64,000 nucleotides of DNA from an uncultured Clostridia bacterium (GTDB taxonomy: Bacteria; Bacillota; Clostridia; Lachnospirales; CAG-274): contig CANRIS010000009.1 of the NCBI GenBank assembly GCA_947630725.1, forward strand, positions 1 to 64,000. The letters run 5' to 3'. Every line of letters begins with the position of its first letter. Within the stretch, counting starts at the first letter, position 1. The notes under the pieces were generated by a model. The model did no database searches. It was not told the origin of the DNA and saw only the letters and a program-made list of their open reading frames with translations. Made by a program: the position numbers and the translations under genes. Below are positions 16,214-25,389 of the stretch, in pieces.

Positions 16214-18859
16214 ATGGAATACATGGGTGTAAACGAACTGAGAGAAAGCTTTCTTAGGTTTTTTGAAAGCAAGGGACATCTGAGACTGGCAAGCGCCTCT
16301 CTGGTACCCCACAACGACAAGTCCCTTCTTCTTATAAATTCGGGAATGGCTCCCCTTAAGCCATTCTTCACGGGACAGCAGATACCGCCCCGAAAGAGGG
16401 TCACTACCTGTCAGAAGTGCATCAGAACGGGCGATATCGAAAACGTAGGCAAAACGGCTCGCCACGGCACATTTTTTGAAATGCTGGGCAACTTCTCCTT
16501 CGGAGACTATTTCAAGGAGGAGGCCATACCGTGGGCGTGGGAATACTTTACCGAGGTTCTTAAGCTGCCCGAGGACAGGCTCTATGTTTCGATATACAAC
16601 GATGACGATGAGGCCTTTGAAATCTGGAACAAAAAGGTAGGCGTTCCTGCCGAAAAAATATTCAGAATGGGCAAGGAGGACAACTTCTGGGAACACGGCG
16701 TAGGCCCCTGCGGTCCCTGCTCTGAGATATACTTCGACAGAGGAGAGGAATACGGCTGTCATAAGCCCGACTGCACCGTAGGTTGCGACTGCGACAGATA
16801 TATGGAGATATGGAACCTTGTTTTCACACAGTTTGACAAGCAGGAGGACGGCTCCTACCCCAGACTTGCCAATCCCAACATAGATACGGGAATGGGTCTT
16901 GAAAGAATAGCCGCAGTTATGCAGAATGTTGACTCCATATTTGATGTGGATACCGTAAAGGCAGTAAGAGATGCCGTGTGCGCTATCGCCGATAAAACAT
17001 ACAGAAAGAACCACAAGGACGATGTTTCGATAAGGGTCATTACCGACCACGTTCGTTCTATGACATTTATGACGGCTGACGGCGTTCTGCCATCAAACAA
17101 CGGCAGAGGCTATGTTCTGAGGAGGCTTTTAAGAAGAGCCGCCCGTCACGGAAAGCTCCTCGGCATCGACAGGACATTCCTTACCGAGCTTTGTCAGGTC
17201 GTAATAAACAATTCGGGAGACGCTTATCCCGAGCTTAAAGAAAAACAGGCTACAATAAAGAAAATAATCTCCACGGAGGAAGAAAGCTTTTATCGCACCC
17301 TTGACAGAGGTCTCGAAAAGCTTAACGCCTATATTGAAGAGATGGAAAAAACAGGCGAAAAAACCCTCAGCGGAGACCGTGTCTTTATGCTCTATGACAC
17401 CTACGGCTTCCCCTCCGATCTTACCGCCGACATTCTGGCAGACAAGGGCTACGAAATGGACGAGGCAGGCTTTAAAGCGGAGATGGAGACTCAGCGCAAA
17501 AAGGCCAGAGACGCAAGAGAGACCGACACATATATGGGTGCGGAGGAAACCGTATTCCACAGGCTCGACCCTGCTCTTGCAACCGAGTTTGACGGATATG
17601 GCAAAACGGTTCTGACGGATTGTACGGTCACCGCCCTTGTTGCCGAAAACGAAATAGCTCAGTCGGCATCTGAGGGAGAAAACGTCACCGTACTGCTTGA
17701 CAAAACCCCCTTCTATGCCGAAATGGGCGGACAGGTAGGCGACAGAGGCATAATAAAAACCGACTCTGCCGTTGTTGAAATAACCGATACCACAAAATTC
17801 GGCGGAAACAAGCACCTCCATACGGGAGTGGTAAAAAGCGGCACAATAAATGTAGGCAGCAAGGCCACCGCCGAGGTTGACGAAAAACGCCGCAAAGCCA
17901 TCGCAAGAAACCATACTACTACCCACATACTCCAGAAGGCTCTGAGAGATGTCCTCGGCAGCCACGTTGAGCAGTCGGGTTCGTTTGTAAGCGATGAAAG
18001 GCTCCGTTTCGACTTCACCCACTTTGAGCCTATCTCCCATGAGGATCTTGCAAGGGTAGAAATGATAGTTAACGACAAGATACTTTCCTCCCTCGATGTG
18101 AAATGTGAGGAAATGGATATAGAGGACGCAAAGAAGCTTGGCGCCATGGCTCTTTTCGGAGAAAAATACGGCAAAACCGTAAGAGTTGTCTCCGTAGGCG
18201 ACTATTCGCTGGAATTCTGCGGCGGCACACATCTCAGAAACTCCGCAGAGGCAGGCTGCTTCAAGATACTTTCGGAAAGCGGAATCGCCGCAGGCGTAAG
18301 ACGTATCGAAGCCATAACGGGCTATAACGCTCTTGGCTATTTCAACGAAAGAGAAGAGCTTCAGAGCGAAATAAAGTCTATCCTCAAGGTCAACAATGTA
18401 AAGGCTATTCCGTCAAAAATCTCCGATACGGTTGAAGAGAACAAAAAGCTCAAAAAGGAGATCGAACAGCTTAAAAGCAAGCTTTCGGGCGGAGCTGTCA
18501 GACAGATTGCAGACGCAAAGGAAACCGTTGGCGGCATAGACGTTATCTGCGGCAGACTTGACGGCTCCGATATGAACGCTCTGCGCAGAACAAGCGACAG
18601 CATAAGGGACAAAAACCCCGATTCTGTCATTATCCTCGGCAGCGTGTCTGACGGAAAGGTCAGCTTCGTGGTTTCCTGCGCCGATCCTGCGGTAAAAGCA
18701 GGCGCAAAGGCAGGCGACATCGTTAAAACGGCTGCTGTGATATGCGGCGGCGGTGGCGGCGGCCGTCCCGGTATGGCTCAGGCAGGCGGAAAGGATCCCT
18801 CAAAAATAGACGAGGCTCTTGACGCAGCAAAGAAAAAAGCAAAGGATATGCTGGCATAA
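16214..18859 (+). CDS. alaS: Alanine-tRNA ligase
   Basis: It charges tRNA-Ala in the cytoplasm. The 881-residue protein has the class II catalytic core at the N-terminus (typical ESKGH and NSGMAPLKP motifs in the first 60 residues), the tRNA-recognition domain, the editing domain with HTTTH (near 570) and CGGTH (near 671) zinc-site motifs, and the C-terminal DHHA1 domain ending in a Gly-rich GGGGGGRPGMAQAGG loop. It is of full length. It has its own consensus promoter, a structured leader and a strong terminator, so it is transcribed alone. Confidence 0.97.
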   Translation: MEYMGVNELRESFLRFFESKGHLRLASASLVPHNDKSLLLINSGMAPLKPFFTGQQIPPRKRVTTCQKCIRTGDIENVGKTARHGTFFEMLGNFSFGDYFKEEAIPWAWEYFTEVLKLPEDRLYVSIYNDDDEAFEIWNKKVGVPAEKIFRMGKEDNFWEHGVGPCGPCSEIYFDRGEEYGCHKPDCTVGCDCDRYMEIWNLVFTQFDKQEDGSYPRLANPNIDTGMGLERIAAVMQNVDSIFDVDTVKAVRDAVCAIADKTYRKNHKDDVSIRVITDHVRSMTFMTADGVLPSNNGRGYVLRRLLRRAARHGKLLGIDRTFLTELCQVVINNSGDAYPELKEKQATIKKIISTEEESFYRTLDRGLEKLNAYIEEMEKTGEKTLSGDRVFMLYDTYGFPSDLTADILADKGYEMDEAGFKAEMETQRKKARDARETDTYMGAEETVFHRLDPALATEFDGYGKTVLTDCTVTALVAENEIAQSASEGENVTVLLDKTPFYAEMGGQVGDRGIIKTDSAVVEITDTTKFGGNKHLHTGVVKSGTINVGSKATAEVDEKRRKAIARNHTTTHILQKALRDVLGSHVEQSGSFVSDERLRFDFTHFEPISHEDLARVEMIVNDKILSSLDVKCEEMDIEDAKKLGAMALFGEKYGKTVRVVSVGDYSLEFCGGTHLRNSAEAGCFKILSESGIAAGVRRIEAITGYNALGYFNEREELQSEIKSILKVNNVKAIPSKISDTVEENKKLKKEIEQLKSKLSGGAVRQIADAKETVGGIDVICGRLDGSDMNALRRTSDSIRDKNPDSVIILGSVSDGKVSFVVSCADPAVKAGAKAGDIVKTAAVICGGGGGGRPGMAQAGGKDPSKIDEALDAAKKKAKDMLA

Positions 18860-18871
18860 AAACATATTCAA

Positions 18872-18920
18872 AAGGTTCTCCGCCTTGTTTATTATATTTC
18901 GCAGACGGAGAGCCTTTTTT
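18872..18920 (+). terminator. Rho-independent terminator after alaS
   Basis: AAGGTTCTCCG (18872-18882) pairs with CGGAGAGCCTT (18906-18916) with one G-U pair, followed by a T-run to 18920. Confidence 0.85.
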
Positions 18921-18972
18921 CGTATGGGCAATACCTCACAACACCTCGGATATTATAATTATAAACTAAAAG

Positions 18973-19001
18973 GTGACAAATGCCTTTTTTTGTGTTATAA
19001 T
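18973..19001 (+). promoter_or_regulatory. Sigma-A-type promoter for the secreted-protein/SDR pair
   Basis: GTGACA (18973-18978), 17-nt spacer, TATAAT (18996-19001). The frame of the following gene is open back through this site, but the promoter and the later AAAGGAGG show that translation starts at 19138. Confidence 0.65.
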
Positions 19002-19137
19002 ATATGTGTTGCAGTATGTTCGGCACACAGCCGCCGAACCCATCGGAAATATTGCGCCGATATATGCCCGAAAACAGGACGATAACCGTCCCGGACATCG
19101 GCGCCGAACGAAAAAGACCAAAACAAAGGAGGACGCT

Positions 19138-20355
19138 ATGAAAAAAATAATTTTTACTGTCATTATAGGGCTGATGCTTGCGTCAAACGTATTCGCCGCA
19201 GAGCTTGACGTACAGAATGAAACACTCACAAAAAGCAGCGTTATGGATGAGGATGGAGGTCATACCTACACCTTTGTAAAACCCGACGGCGACCACGGTA
19301 TAATAAACGTAGGCGAAAGCCGCATTGTCATAAACGTATTTTCGTCCGGAGGAGTTCTCAGGCAGGAAAAGACGCTGAGCCTTAACGGAAGCAAGTTCGG
19401 CGGCTATATCACGGACGGCACATACCACTATTTTCTTTTCGGAAACGACAACCCAAGCTGCTCCGAATCAGCCACCATATACAAGCTTGTGAAGTACAAC
19501 CAAAGCTTCAACAAAATGAGCACAGCCTCCTTCAAGGGCTATCAGATATTGGCGAAGGATATATTCCTCGGCGAGGGAGGTACGGCGGATATGCGCATCT
19601 CCGACAACCTTATATTCATCAACGATGTTGTCACCGAGTACAAGACCGAAAACAAATACTATAAAAACAACAGAAGTATAATTATCGACAAAAACACATT
19701 CAGATACTGCGCAGGCATAGGCGGAATGGCTCTCAGATCAAACGATGGCATACGAAACGAGGTAACACGTATTCTTTCCGCCACAGACGATGACAAATAT
19801 TATTTTGCCGTAAACTCTGCCGAGGGAATAGACGTCATAACCGTTGACCCCTCCGACAGCAGCAGTCTCGGCGCTCACACCATACAGAGCATATCCAGAA
19901 CAAAGCTTTCGGCATACTACCCCGATATGACAATGGTTGCTCCAAAGAGCGAAACGGCTCTCACCCTTGACGGCTTTGAAGTCGGAAAGGACAGCTTTAT
20001 AACCGTTGGCAGCGAGATCTCCTACACAGGCAGAAAACTGTTTGTCAGCACAGTATCAAAGAAACAGATCGGCGGCATAAAATCCAAAACAGTATATCTC
20101 ACAGACGAGGGCGATATATCGAACATAAAGACAATAAAGGTGTCCGATGATGACATAATGATTATGTGGAACGAAAACGATATAATCCACTGCATAAGTC
20201 TTGACGGCAAAGGCGCCCTGAAATCGGAAGAAAAACAGATATTTGACGTTATGCTGGGAAACACCCTCCCATTTGCCTGCGCTGACGGCTCTATCTGCTG
20301 GACTTATATGGTAAACGATGACGATTTTGCTTTCTATACCTATAAAAGATCATGA
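19138..20355 (+). CDS. Secreted protein of unknown function
   Basis: The 405-residue protein has a clear signal peptide (MKKIIFTVIIGLMLAS, cleavage near VFA-AEL at 22). The mature part is rich in short beta-strand patterns and aromatic residues (HYFLFG, KYYFAV, ICWTYM) and may form a propeller-like fold, but I recognise no family. The start is set by AAAGGAGGAC just upstream. An earlier in-frame start at 18973 would lie inside the promoter and remove the signal peptide. Its stop overlaps the ATG of the short-chain dehydrogenase, so the two are co-translated. Confidence 0.75.
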   Translation: MKKIIFTVIIGLMLASNVFAAELDVQNETLTKSSVMDEDGGHTYTFVKPDGDHGIINVGESRIVINVFSSGGVLRQEKTLSLNGSKFGGYITDGTYHYFLFGNDNPSCSESATIYKLVKYNQSFNKMSTASFKGYQILAKDIFLGEGGTADMRISDNLIFINDVVTEYKTENKYYKNNRSIIIDKNTFRYCAGIGGMALRSNDGIRNEVTRILSATDDDKYYFAVNSAEGIDVITVDPSDSSSLGAHTIQSISRTKLSAYYPDMTMVAPKSETALTLDGFEVGKDSFITVGSEISYTGRKLFVSTVSKKQIGGIKSKTVYLTDEGDISNIKTIKVSDDDIMIMWNENDIIHCISLDGKGALKSEEKQIFDVMLGNTLPFACADGSICWTYMVNDDDFAFYTYKRS

Positions 20356-21065
20356 AAAGGGCTTTGGTCACGGGAGCCACATCGGGCATAGGTCTTGAAA
20401 TAACCAAGGCTCTCGTTGAAAACGGATATTTTGTATACGGTCTGGGGAGAGATTTCAGAAACACATATCCCAAAGAAAATTTTGAACCTATACAGGCGGA
20501 TCTCCGCAATATTGACGAAATCACGGCAATAATAAAAAAAATAAGAAACAGCGTAGATATTGTCATAAACAGCGCAGGGGTAGGTTATTTCGGACTGCAT
20601 GAGGAACTGAGTCCCCAAAAAATAAAGGAGATCCTCGATGTTGATCTGTATGCTCCTATGGTTATCATTTCTCTTATGCTGCGGAGCCTTAAAAAGAACG
20701 GCGGAAGAATAATAAACATATCCTCCGCAGAGGCAAAAAGGCCAAGCCCCCACGGAGCAGTCTACGGAGCGGCAAAGGCTGCCCTCAGTGATTTTTCCGA
20801 AAGTATATTCGCAGAAGGGCGCAAGTATGGGGTCTTTGTTACCGTAATACACCCCGACATAACAAGAACGGATTTTTATAAAAACGCCCCCTTTGAATGC
20901 TGTGAGTCAAACGAGTTTGCGCTTTCTCCCAAAGCCATTGCCGATGCGGTCATATACGCTCTTTCGGCGGACTATCCCATAAGGGACATTACGCTTATGC
21001 CCCAAAAGCAGCGCATACAATACAAAAAAAACAATAATAGCCAAAACGAATCACGGGGACGATGA
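20352..21065 (+). CDS. Short-chain dehydrogenase/reductase
   Basis: The 237-residue Rossmann-fold oxidoreductase has the cofactor motif TGATSGIG (7-14), a conserved NSAG (near 74-77), catalytic Ser in NISS (near 121-124) and YGAAK (near 136-140), the classical SDR Tyr-Lys pair. The length is usual for the family. The substrate cannot be told. It starts in an ATGA overlap with the secreted protein gene. The C-terminus is unusually rich in Lys/Asn/Gln (about 220-237). Confidence 0.88.
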   Translation: MKRALVTGATSGIGLEITKALVENGYFVYGLGRDFRNTYPKENFEPIQADLRNIDEITAIIKKIRNSVDIVINSAGVGYFGLHEELSPQKIKEILDVDLYAPMVIISLMLRSLKKNGGRIINISSAEAKRPSPHGAVYGAAKAALSDFSESIFAEGRKYGVFVTVIHPDITRTDFYKNAPFECCESNEFALSPKAIADAVIYALSADYPIRDITLMPQKQRIQYKKNNNSQNESRGR

Positions 21066-21161
21066 CCCATATGCGCCAAAAATGGAGATGTCACTGTCGT
21101 CCCTGTTGTTCAGACTTGATCGATAATTATAAAAATATTCATAAATATGTTATGGTATGCA

Positions 21162-21260
21162 TCGCAGACTTTAATCCGCAGGTAGTGTCCGAAAGATGTC
21201 GGATTGTCCGAAGGACAACTTTTCCATAAGGAAAAGCACTGAACGTAAGCTTTGCCTGTC
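21162..21260 (+). repeat. 99-bp structured repeat, copy 1
   Basis: It is nearly identical to 21285-21383 (8 differences). It contains the perfect hairpins TTGTCC-GAA-GGACAA (21204-21218) and CTTTTCC-ATAA-GGAAAAG (21219-21236), plus a weaker ATCCG/CGGAT pairing. No start codon with a ribosome-binding site and no coding pattern were found. Confidence 0.9.
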
Positions 21261-21284
21261 TAAGTAATACATTTATAAAAAGCG

Positions 21285-21383
21285 TCGCAGACTTTAATCC
21301 GCAGGTGGTGTCCGAAAGATGTCGGATTGCCCGAAGGGCAACTTTTCCGCAAGGAAAAGCACTGAACGTAAGCTCCGCCCGTC
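21285..21383 (+). repeat. 99-bp structured repeat, copy 2
   Basis: It is the direct copy of 21162-21260 at a 123-bp period. The first hairpin is TTGCCC-GAA-GGGCAA (21327-21341): two changes relative to copy 1 that keep the pairing. The second hairpin keeps its stem but has a GCAA loop (21342-21359). Confidence 0.9.
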
Positions 21384-21391
21384 CTCAGCAC

Positions 21392-21590
21392 GTTTGCCTA
21401 CGGCAAACGCCGCCTTTCGCTTACGCTTAGGCGTTCGGATTTTCTTCCGATGCCAGAGGAATAAATTTAAATTTGCGAAAAAACGCAGTTTTTGGAACAA
21501 ATTTAAATTTATATTCCTTTATCCAAATGAAGTCGCCGGCTCGTCCGGCACGCACATTTGGGCTTCATCAAAATGCGGCTGCATTTTGAT
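21392..21590. repeat. Run of further perfect hairpins after the 99-bp repeats
   Basis: In order: GTTTGCC/GGCAAAC (21392-21408); CGCCT/AGGCG (21411-21433); TCGGA/TCCGA (21435-21450); a long AT-rich stem 21457-21475 with 21498-21518 (19 bp, 2-nt bulge); CCAAATG/CATTTGG (21523-21561) enclosing GCCGG/CCGGC; and ATCAAAATGC/GCATTTTGAT (21567-21590). With the two copies above, this fills the 570-nt gap between the SDR and VWA genes. The bases 21066-21161 are AT-rich with nothing recognised. Confidence 0.8.
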
Positions 21591-21635
21591 GAAAGCATGA
21601 TAGAATGTATGTTAGAAAAGAGGAGCTGAACACAT

Positions 21636-22997
21636 ATGGGAAACAGAGAAGAAAAGCTTTCCGAAATAGGCAGAATGATCATAGAAGGAGCAAAAAGCGA
21701 CCTTTATGTCTCCATGCGTTATCTGGATCTTGCAATATTCGCCCTTTCTCCCGTTGAGGACGACAGGGTGGAGCTTATGGGTACGGACGGAAGATCTCTT
21801 TTCTATTCTCCCAAGGATATTACAGAAGAATACAAAAAAGGCCGTCTCGGCATAAACCGCTGTCTGCTTCACAGCATATTTCACTGTCTTTTCAGACATT
21901 TTTACGGCGGTACAAAATATGTGGGAAAAGACGGCATATACTGGGATATGGCATGCGACATAGCCGCCGAATATCTCATTGACGATATAAAGGTCCACGC
22001 AGTCAGCACCATAGTCTCACGTTACAGAACGTATATATACAAAAGACTTTCTCTCGAAATGGACATACTCACCGCTGAGGGGATATTTCAAAGCCTGAAA
22101 AAATGGGATATATCCGACAGCGATTTCAAAATAATGTACAAGGCCTTCAGAACGGACGACCACGGTTTCTGGCCCCGTCCTCAAAAAAACGACCCTCCCT
22201 CGGGATCGGGGGCAGGCTCGGGCGGCGGTTCGGACACGGACGAAGAAATGTTCGGCGCAGCGAAAAAAGCCAAGGATAACTGGGACGATCTGAGCAGAAG
22301 AACTCTGTCGCAGGCTGAACACCTTTCAAGAGGTGAAGACAGCGGCGACAAGAGCATTTTTCATCACCTAAAGGCATCAAACAGGCGGCGCTATGATTAT
22401 GGAGAATTTTTAAGGCGCTTTGCGGTTTATGGCGAGGAGGCAAAACCCGACCCCGACAACTTCGACATCGGCTTTTATACCTATGGAATGACACTGTACG
22501 GAAATATGCCCATAATAGAGCCGAACGAGTCGAGAGAGGTCAAAAAGGTATCCGATTTTGTGATCGTCCTTGATACCTCCGCCTCCTGTTCGGGAGAAGC
22601 CATAAAAAGCTTTCTCGAAGAGACCTTCGGAATACTTAAACTCAGAGAAAGCTTTTTCCGCCGTGTGAGGATCCACGTCATACAGTGCGATTCGAGAGTG
22701 AGAAAAGACACCGTAATAACCTGTCCCGAAGATATAGACAAGCTGATGGAAAAAACGGAGCTTTCGGGCTTCGGAGGCACTGACTTCAGACCTGCCTTTG
22801 AATATGTGGAGGGGCTTAAGGACGAGCTTACAAATATGAAGGGGCTTATATATTTTACTGACGGAGAGGGCATTTTCCCCGAAAAGCCAACGCCCTACGA
22901 AACAGCCTTTGTTTTTTTGAGAGACAGCTTTCATGACGCAGAGGTACCTCCGTGGGCAATAAAGCTTATACTTGACAGCGAGGAGTTGACACAATGA
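21636..22997 (+). CDS. VWA-like protein with DUF2201-type metallopeptidase-like N-terminus
   Basis: The 453-residue cytoplasmic protein has a helical N-terminal domain (about 1-160) resembling the putative metallopeptidase domain of the DUF2201 family, with HSIFH at 79-83: the two His of a zincin HExxH are kept but the Glu is Ser. A Gly/Ser-rich linker follows (about 188-205). The C-terminal VWA-like domain (about 305-450) has MIDAS elements DTSAS (313-317), GGTDF (380-384) and FTDGEG (407-412). Such proteins pair with MoxR-type ATPases, and the ATPase gene overlaps this one by 4 nt. The role is probably metal-dependent binding of a client that the ATPase remodels. Confidence 0.85.
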   Translation: MGNREEKLSEIGRMIIEGAKSDLYVSMRYLDLAIFALSPVEDDRVELMGTDGRSLFYSPKDITEEYKKGRLGINRCLLHSIFHCLFRHFYGGTKYVGKDGIYWDMACDIAAEYLIDDIKVHAVSTIVSRYRTYIYKRLSLEMDILTAEGIFQSLKKWDISDSDFKIMYKAFRTDDHGFWPRPQKNDPPSGSGAGSGGGSDTDEEMFGAAKKAKDNWDDLSRRTLSQAEHLSRGEDSGDKSIFHHLKASNRRRYDYGEFLRRFAVYGEEAKPDPDNFDIGFYTYGMTLYGNMPIIEPNESREVKKVSDFVIVLDTSASCSGEAIKSFLEETFGILKLRESFFRRVRIHVIQCDSRVRKDTVITCPEDIDKLMEKTELSGFGGTDFRPAFEYVEGLKDELTNMKGLIYFTDGEGIFPEKPTPYETAFVFLRDSFHDAEVPPWAIKLILDSEELTQ

Positions 22998-24463
22998 ATA
23001 TAGCCGAGGCAAAAAAAGAGATAAAAAACACAATAAAAGCATATCTTAAAAGGGACAAATACGGCCGTCTTGTTATACCGTCAAGATCTCAAAGACCCAT
23101 ACTGCTTATGGGAGCCCCCGGAATAGGAAAAACGGCTCTTATGGAACAGATTGCGCAGGAGCTTTCGCTGAATCTTGTCTCCTATTCGATAACCCACCAT
23201 ACCCGTCAGTCGGCTCTGGGACTTCCCTATATTGCCGAAAAAAAGACATACAGCGCAACAAACTATACAATGAGCGAAATAATTGACGAGATATATTCAC
23301 GCATAGACGCCACGGGCATAAAAGAGGGCATATTGTTTCTGGACGAAATAAACTGCGTTTCCGAGACCCTTGCCCCTGCGCTGCTGAGATTTTTGCAGTA
23401 TAAATACTTCGGCACTCACAAAATGCCCGAAGGCTTTGTAATTATAGCGGCGGGAAACCCTCCCGAATACAACCGCTCTGTCAGGGAGTTTGACATCGTC
23501 ACTCTCGACAGAATGAAAAAAATAGACATAGAGCCAAGCCTTGACGCATGGCTCGACTATGCCTATAAAGCCGAGGTTCACGGCTGCATAATATCATATC
23601 TCAAGCTTAAAAAGGATAATTTTTATAAGATAGAAACAACTGTTGACGGTCTGGAGATAGTCACCGCCAGAGGCTGGGAGGATCTTTCCCACATAATAAA
23701 AGCCTATGAGTCGGAGGATATTCCCATTGAATACAGCGAAATAAGGTCATATATACAAAATACCGAAACGGCAAAGGATTTTGCCATATACTATGAGCTT
23801 TATAAAAAATACGAAAGGGACTACAGAATAAACGATGTCCTTAAGGGCAATGTGGATATAGGCGCCGCAAGACGTCTTGGCTATGGCAGCTTTGACGAGA
23901 GGATCAGCATAGTGGGTCTTTTAAGCTCGGGGCTTTCGTCCTATTTCAGAGACTATTGTATGAACAGGGACTATACCGAAGAGCTTTATGACGCTCTTAA
24001 AAGGCTCAGAGCCCTTTCTGCCGAAAATCCCTTTAAAGAGGCTCTTTCGGAGGTCGAAAAAAGCAGACGTGACGCCCTCGAAAAAAGAAGAACCGCGGGG
24101 CTTGTCTCTCCCTCTGAGGAGGCTGTCTCGCTGAAGGTGCTTGACAAGCTTTTCGATCTCACAAAGTGCCAAAGCTTTGACGCCGTCAGGGAGGATTTTC
24201 AGAACGAGGTCAAGGCGGGAGAGGAGATCGCTTCAGCAGCGGCAAAGGCTCTCGACAGCGCCTTTCTGTTTATAGAGACCGCTTTCGGAAAAGGTCAGGA
24301 GACAGTGCTTTTCATTACCTCTCTGAATATGGACGGCTTTGCCTGCGCCTTTCTTGAAGAAAATCCCAACGAAAAATATATAAAATACAATAAAGAACTG
24401 CTTTTTGAAGAAAGAGACAAGATCATACAGAACCATATAAAGGATCTCGATCTGCTTAACTGA
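22994..24463 (+). CDS. MoxR-type AAA+ ATPase
   Basis: The 489-residue protein has the AAA_5/MoxR core in its first 250 residues: Walker A GAPGIGKT (40-47), Walker B ILFLDE (113-118), sensor Asn in AAGNPPE (152-158). The C-terminal 240 residues are helical and charged, with no known domain. MoxR ATPases act as chaperones that activate enzymes or surface complexes together with VWA proteins. Its ATG sits in the stop codon of the VWA-like gene (ATGA overlap), and the leucine-rich-repeat gene follows after 5 nt. Confidence 0.9.
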   Translation: MNIAEAKKEIKNTIKAYLKRDKYGRLVIPSRSQRPILLMGAPGIGKTALMEQIAQELSLNLVSYSITHHTRQSALGLPYIAEKKTYSATNYTMSEIIDEIYSRIDATGIKEGILFLDEINCVSETLAPALLRFLQYKYFGTHKMPEGFVIIAAGNPPEYNRSVREFDIVTLDRMKKIDIEPSLDAWLDYAYKAEVHGCIISYLKLKKDNFYKIETTVDGLEIVTARGWEDLSHIIKAYESEDIPIEYSEIRSYIQNTETAKDFAIYYELYKKYERDYRINDVLKGNVDIGAARRLGYGSFDERISIVGLLSSGLSSYFRDYCMNRDYTEELYDALKRLRALSAENPFKEALSEVEKSRRDALEKRRTAGLVSPSEEAVSLKVLDKLFDLTKCQSFDAVREDFQNEVKAGEEIASAAAKALDSAFLFIETAFGKGQETVLFITSLNMDGFACAFLEENPNEKYIKYNKELLFEERDKIIQNHIKDLDLLN

Positions 24464-24468
24464 AAATT

Positions 24469-25353
24469 ATGTCTGAAATAATTTATTCCGGCTGCAAAAT
24501 TGAATACAGTATAAAAAACGATCTGGCTGTCATAGAAAAATGTGGAGTATGCGGCGAAAGACTGATTCTGCCCGAAAAAATAGAGGACAAAAGAGTAGCG
24601 GCTCTTTCACGATATGCCCTCAGCGGCCACAGAAATCTCAGAGAGGTTCTGCTCCCATCGGGGCTTGAAAAAATAGACAATCTCTGCTTTTATAACGACA
24701 GGGGGCTCAAAAGGCTTGAACTGCCGAAGGGACTTTTTCGCATAGGAGGAGACGCCTTCAAAAACTGTGACGGCATAACCGATGTTGTCATAGGCAGCGA
24801 AAGAATACTCAAATATGTTCTGAACGAGCTGGGGCAGGAGCTGTGCATTACTCTCAGAGACGGAGAAACAATACTGTGGAGGCTCATCTTTCCCATAGAG
24901 GCCGAAAGCTTTTCGGAGGACGTCCCCGGCAGAGCCTTTCACAGGACATTTACGGGGCCGGGCTATACCTACCGCAGAGAGGCCGTAGGCAGGCGTGTTG
25001 ACTTTGGCCGCTATGACGGGCTTTTCAGACGTTCCACAGAAGAAGAAACGGAGGAGACCCTCTGTTTTCTGGCGGTATGCAGACTTCTCTACCCCACGGG
25101 GCTTTCTTCCGAAAACAGAGAGATGTACAGAGCCTACCTTTCCGAAAACGCCGTAAAGGGCGGAAAAAGCTTTTTCGACAGAGGTTTTTTTGATGAACTT
25201 GGCTATATGATAAGCGAGGAGCTGCTTTCAAGGGACGCCGCCGAAGCTCTGCTGGAATACGTCCGCAGCAAGGGCAGCGCCGAGCTTTCCGCAAGGCTTA
25301 TGGACTATCGCATAAAAAAATTCGGACATAAGAAAAAAATTTTTGAACTGTAA
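24469..25353 (+). CDS. Leucine-rich-repeat (BspA-like) protein
   Basis: In the 294-residue protein, residues about 15-110 contain LRR_5/BspA-type repeats (for example LREVLLPSGLEKIDNLCFYN and RLELPKGLFRIGGDAF). The remaining 180 residues are charged and helical, without a recognised family. It has no signal peptide, so unlike surface BspA proteins it should stay in the cytoplasm. It starts 5 nt after the ATPase gene and probably forms part of the same complex, perhaps as a client-recognition module. That role is inferred from position only. Confidence 0.7.
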   Translation: MSEIIYSGCKIEYSIKNDLAVIEKCGVCGERLILPEKIEDKRVAALSRYALSGHRNLREVLLPSGLEKIDNLCFYNDRGLKRLELPKGLFRIGGDAFKNCDGITDVVIGSERILKYVLNELGQELCITLRDGETILWRLIFPIEAESFSEDVPGRAFHRTFTGPGYTYRREAVGRRVDFGRYDGLFRRSTEEETEETLCFLAVCRLLYPTGLSSENREMYRAYLSENAVKGGKSFFDRGFFDELGYMISEELLSRDAAEALLEYVRSKGSAELSARLMDYRIKKFGHKKKIFEL

Positions 25354-25389
25354 AATACTAGAATACGATATTATACGGAGGAAACTGAA

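Noticed and set aside
17129..18232. A 367-codon frame antisense to alaS
   Set aside because: alaS is full-length and conserved in this span. The antisense product resembles no family and has no ribosome-binding site. The same holds for 15134-16069 and 16091-17050.
21162..21383. Direct repeats as a CRISPR array
   Set aside because: There are only two copies, 99 bp long with a 24-bp gap, internally palindromic and without cas genes. This is not CRISPR architecture.
21294..21600. Short open frames on both strands across the hairpin array
   Set aside because: They arise from the palindromic GC-rich repeats, have no ribosome-binding sites and give low-complexity Arg/Lys-rich products.
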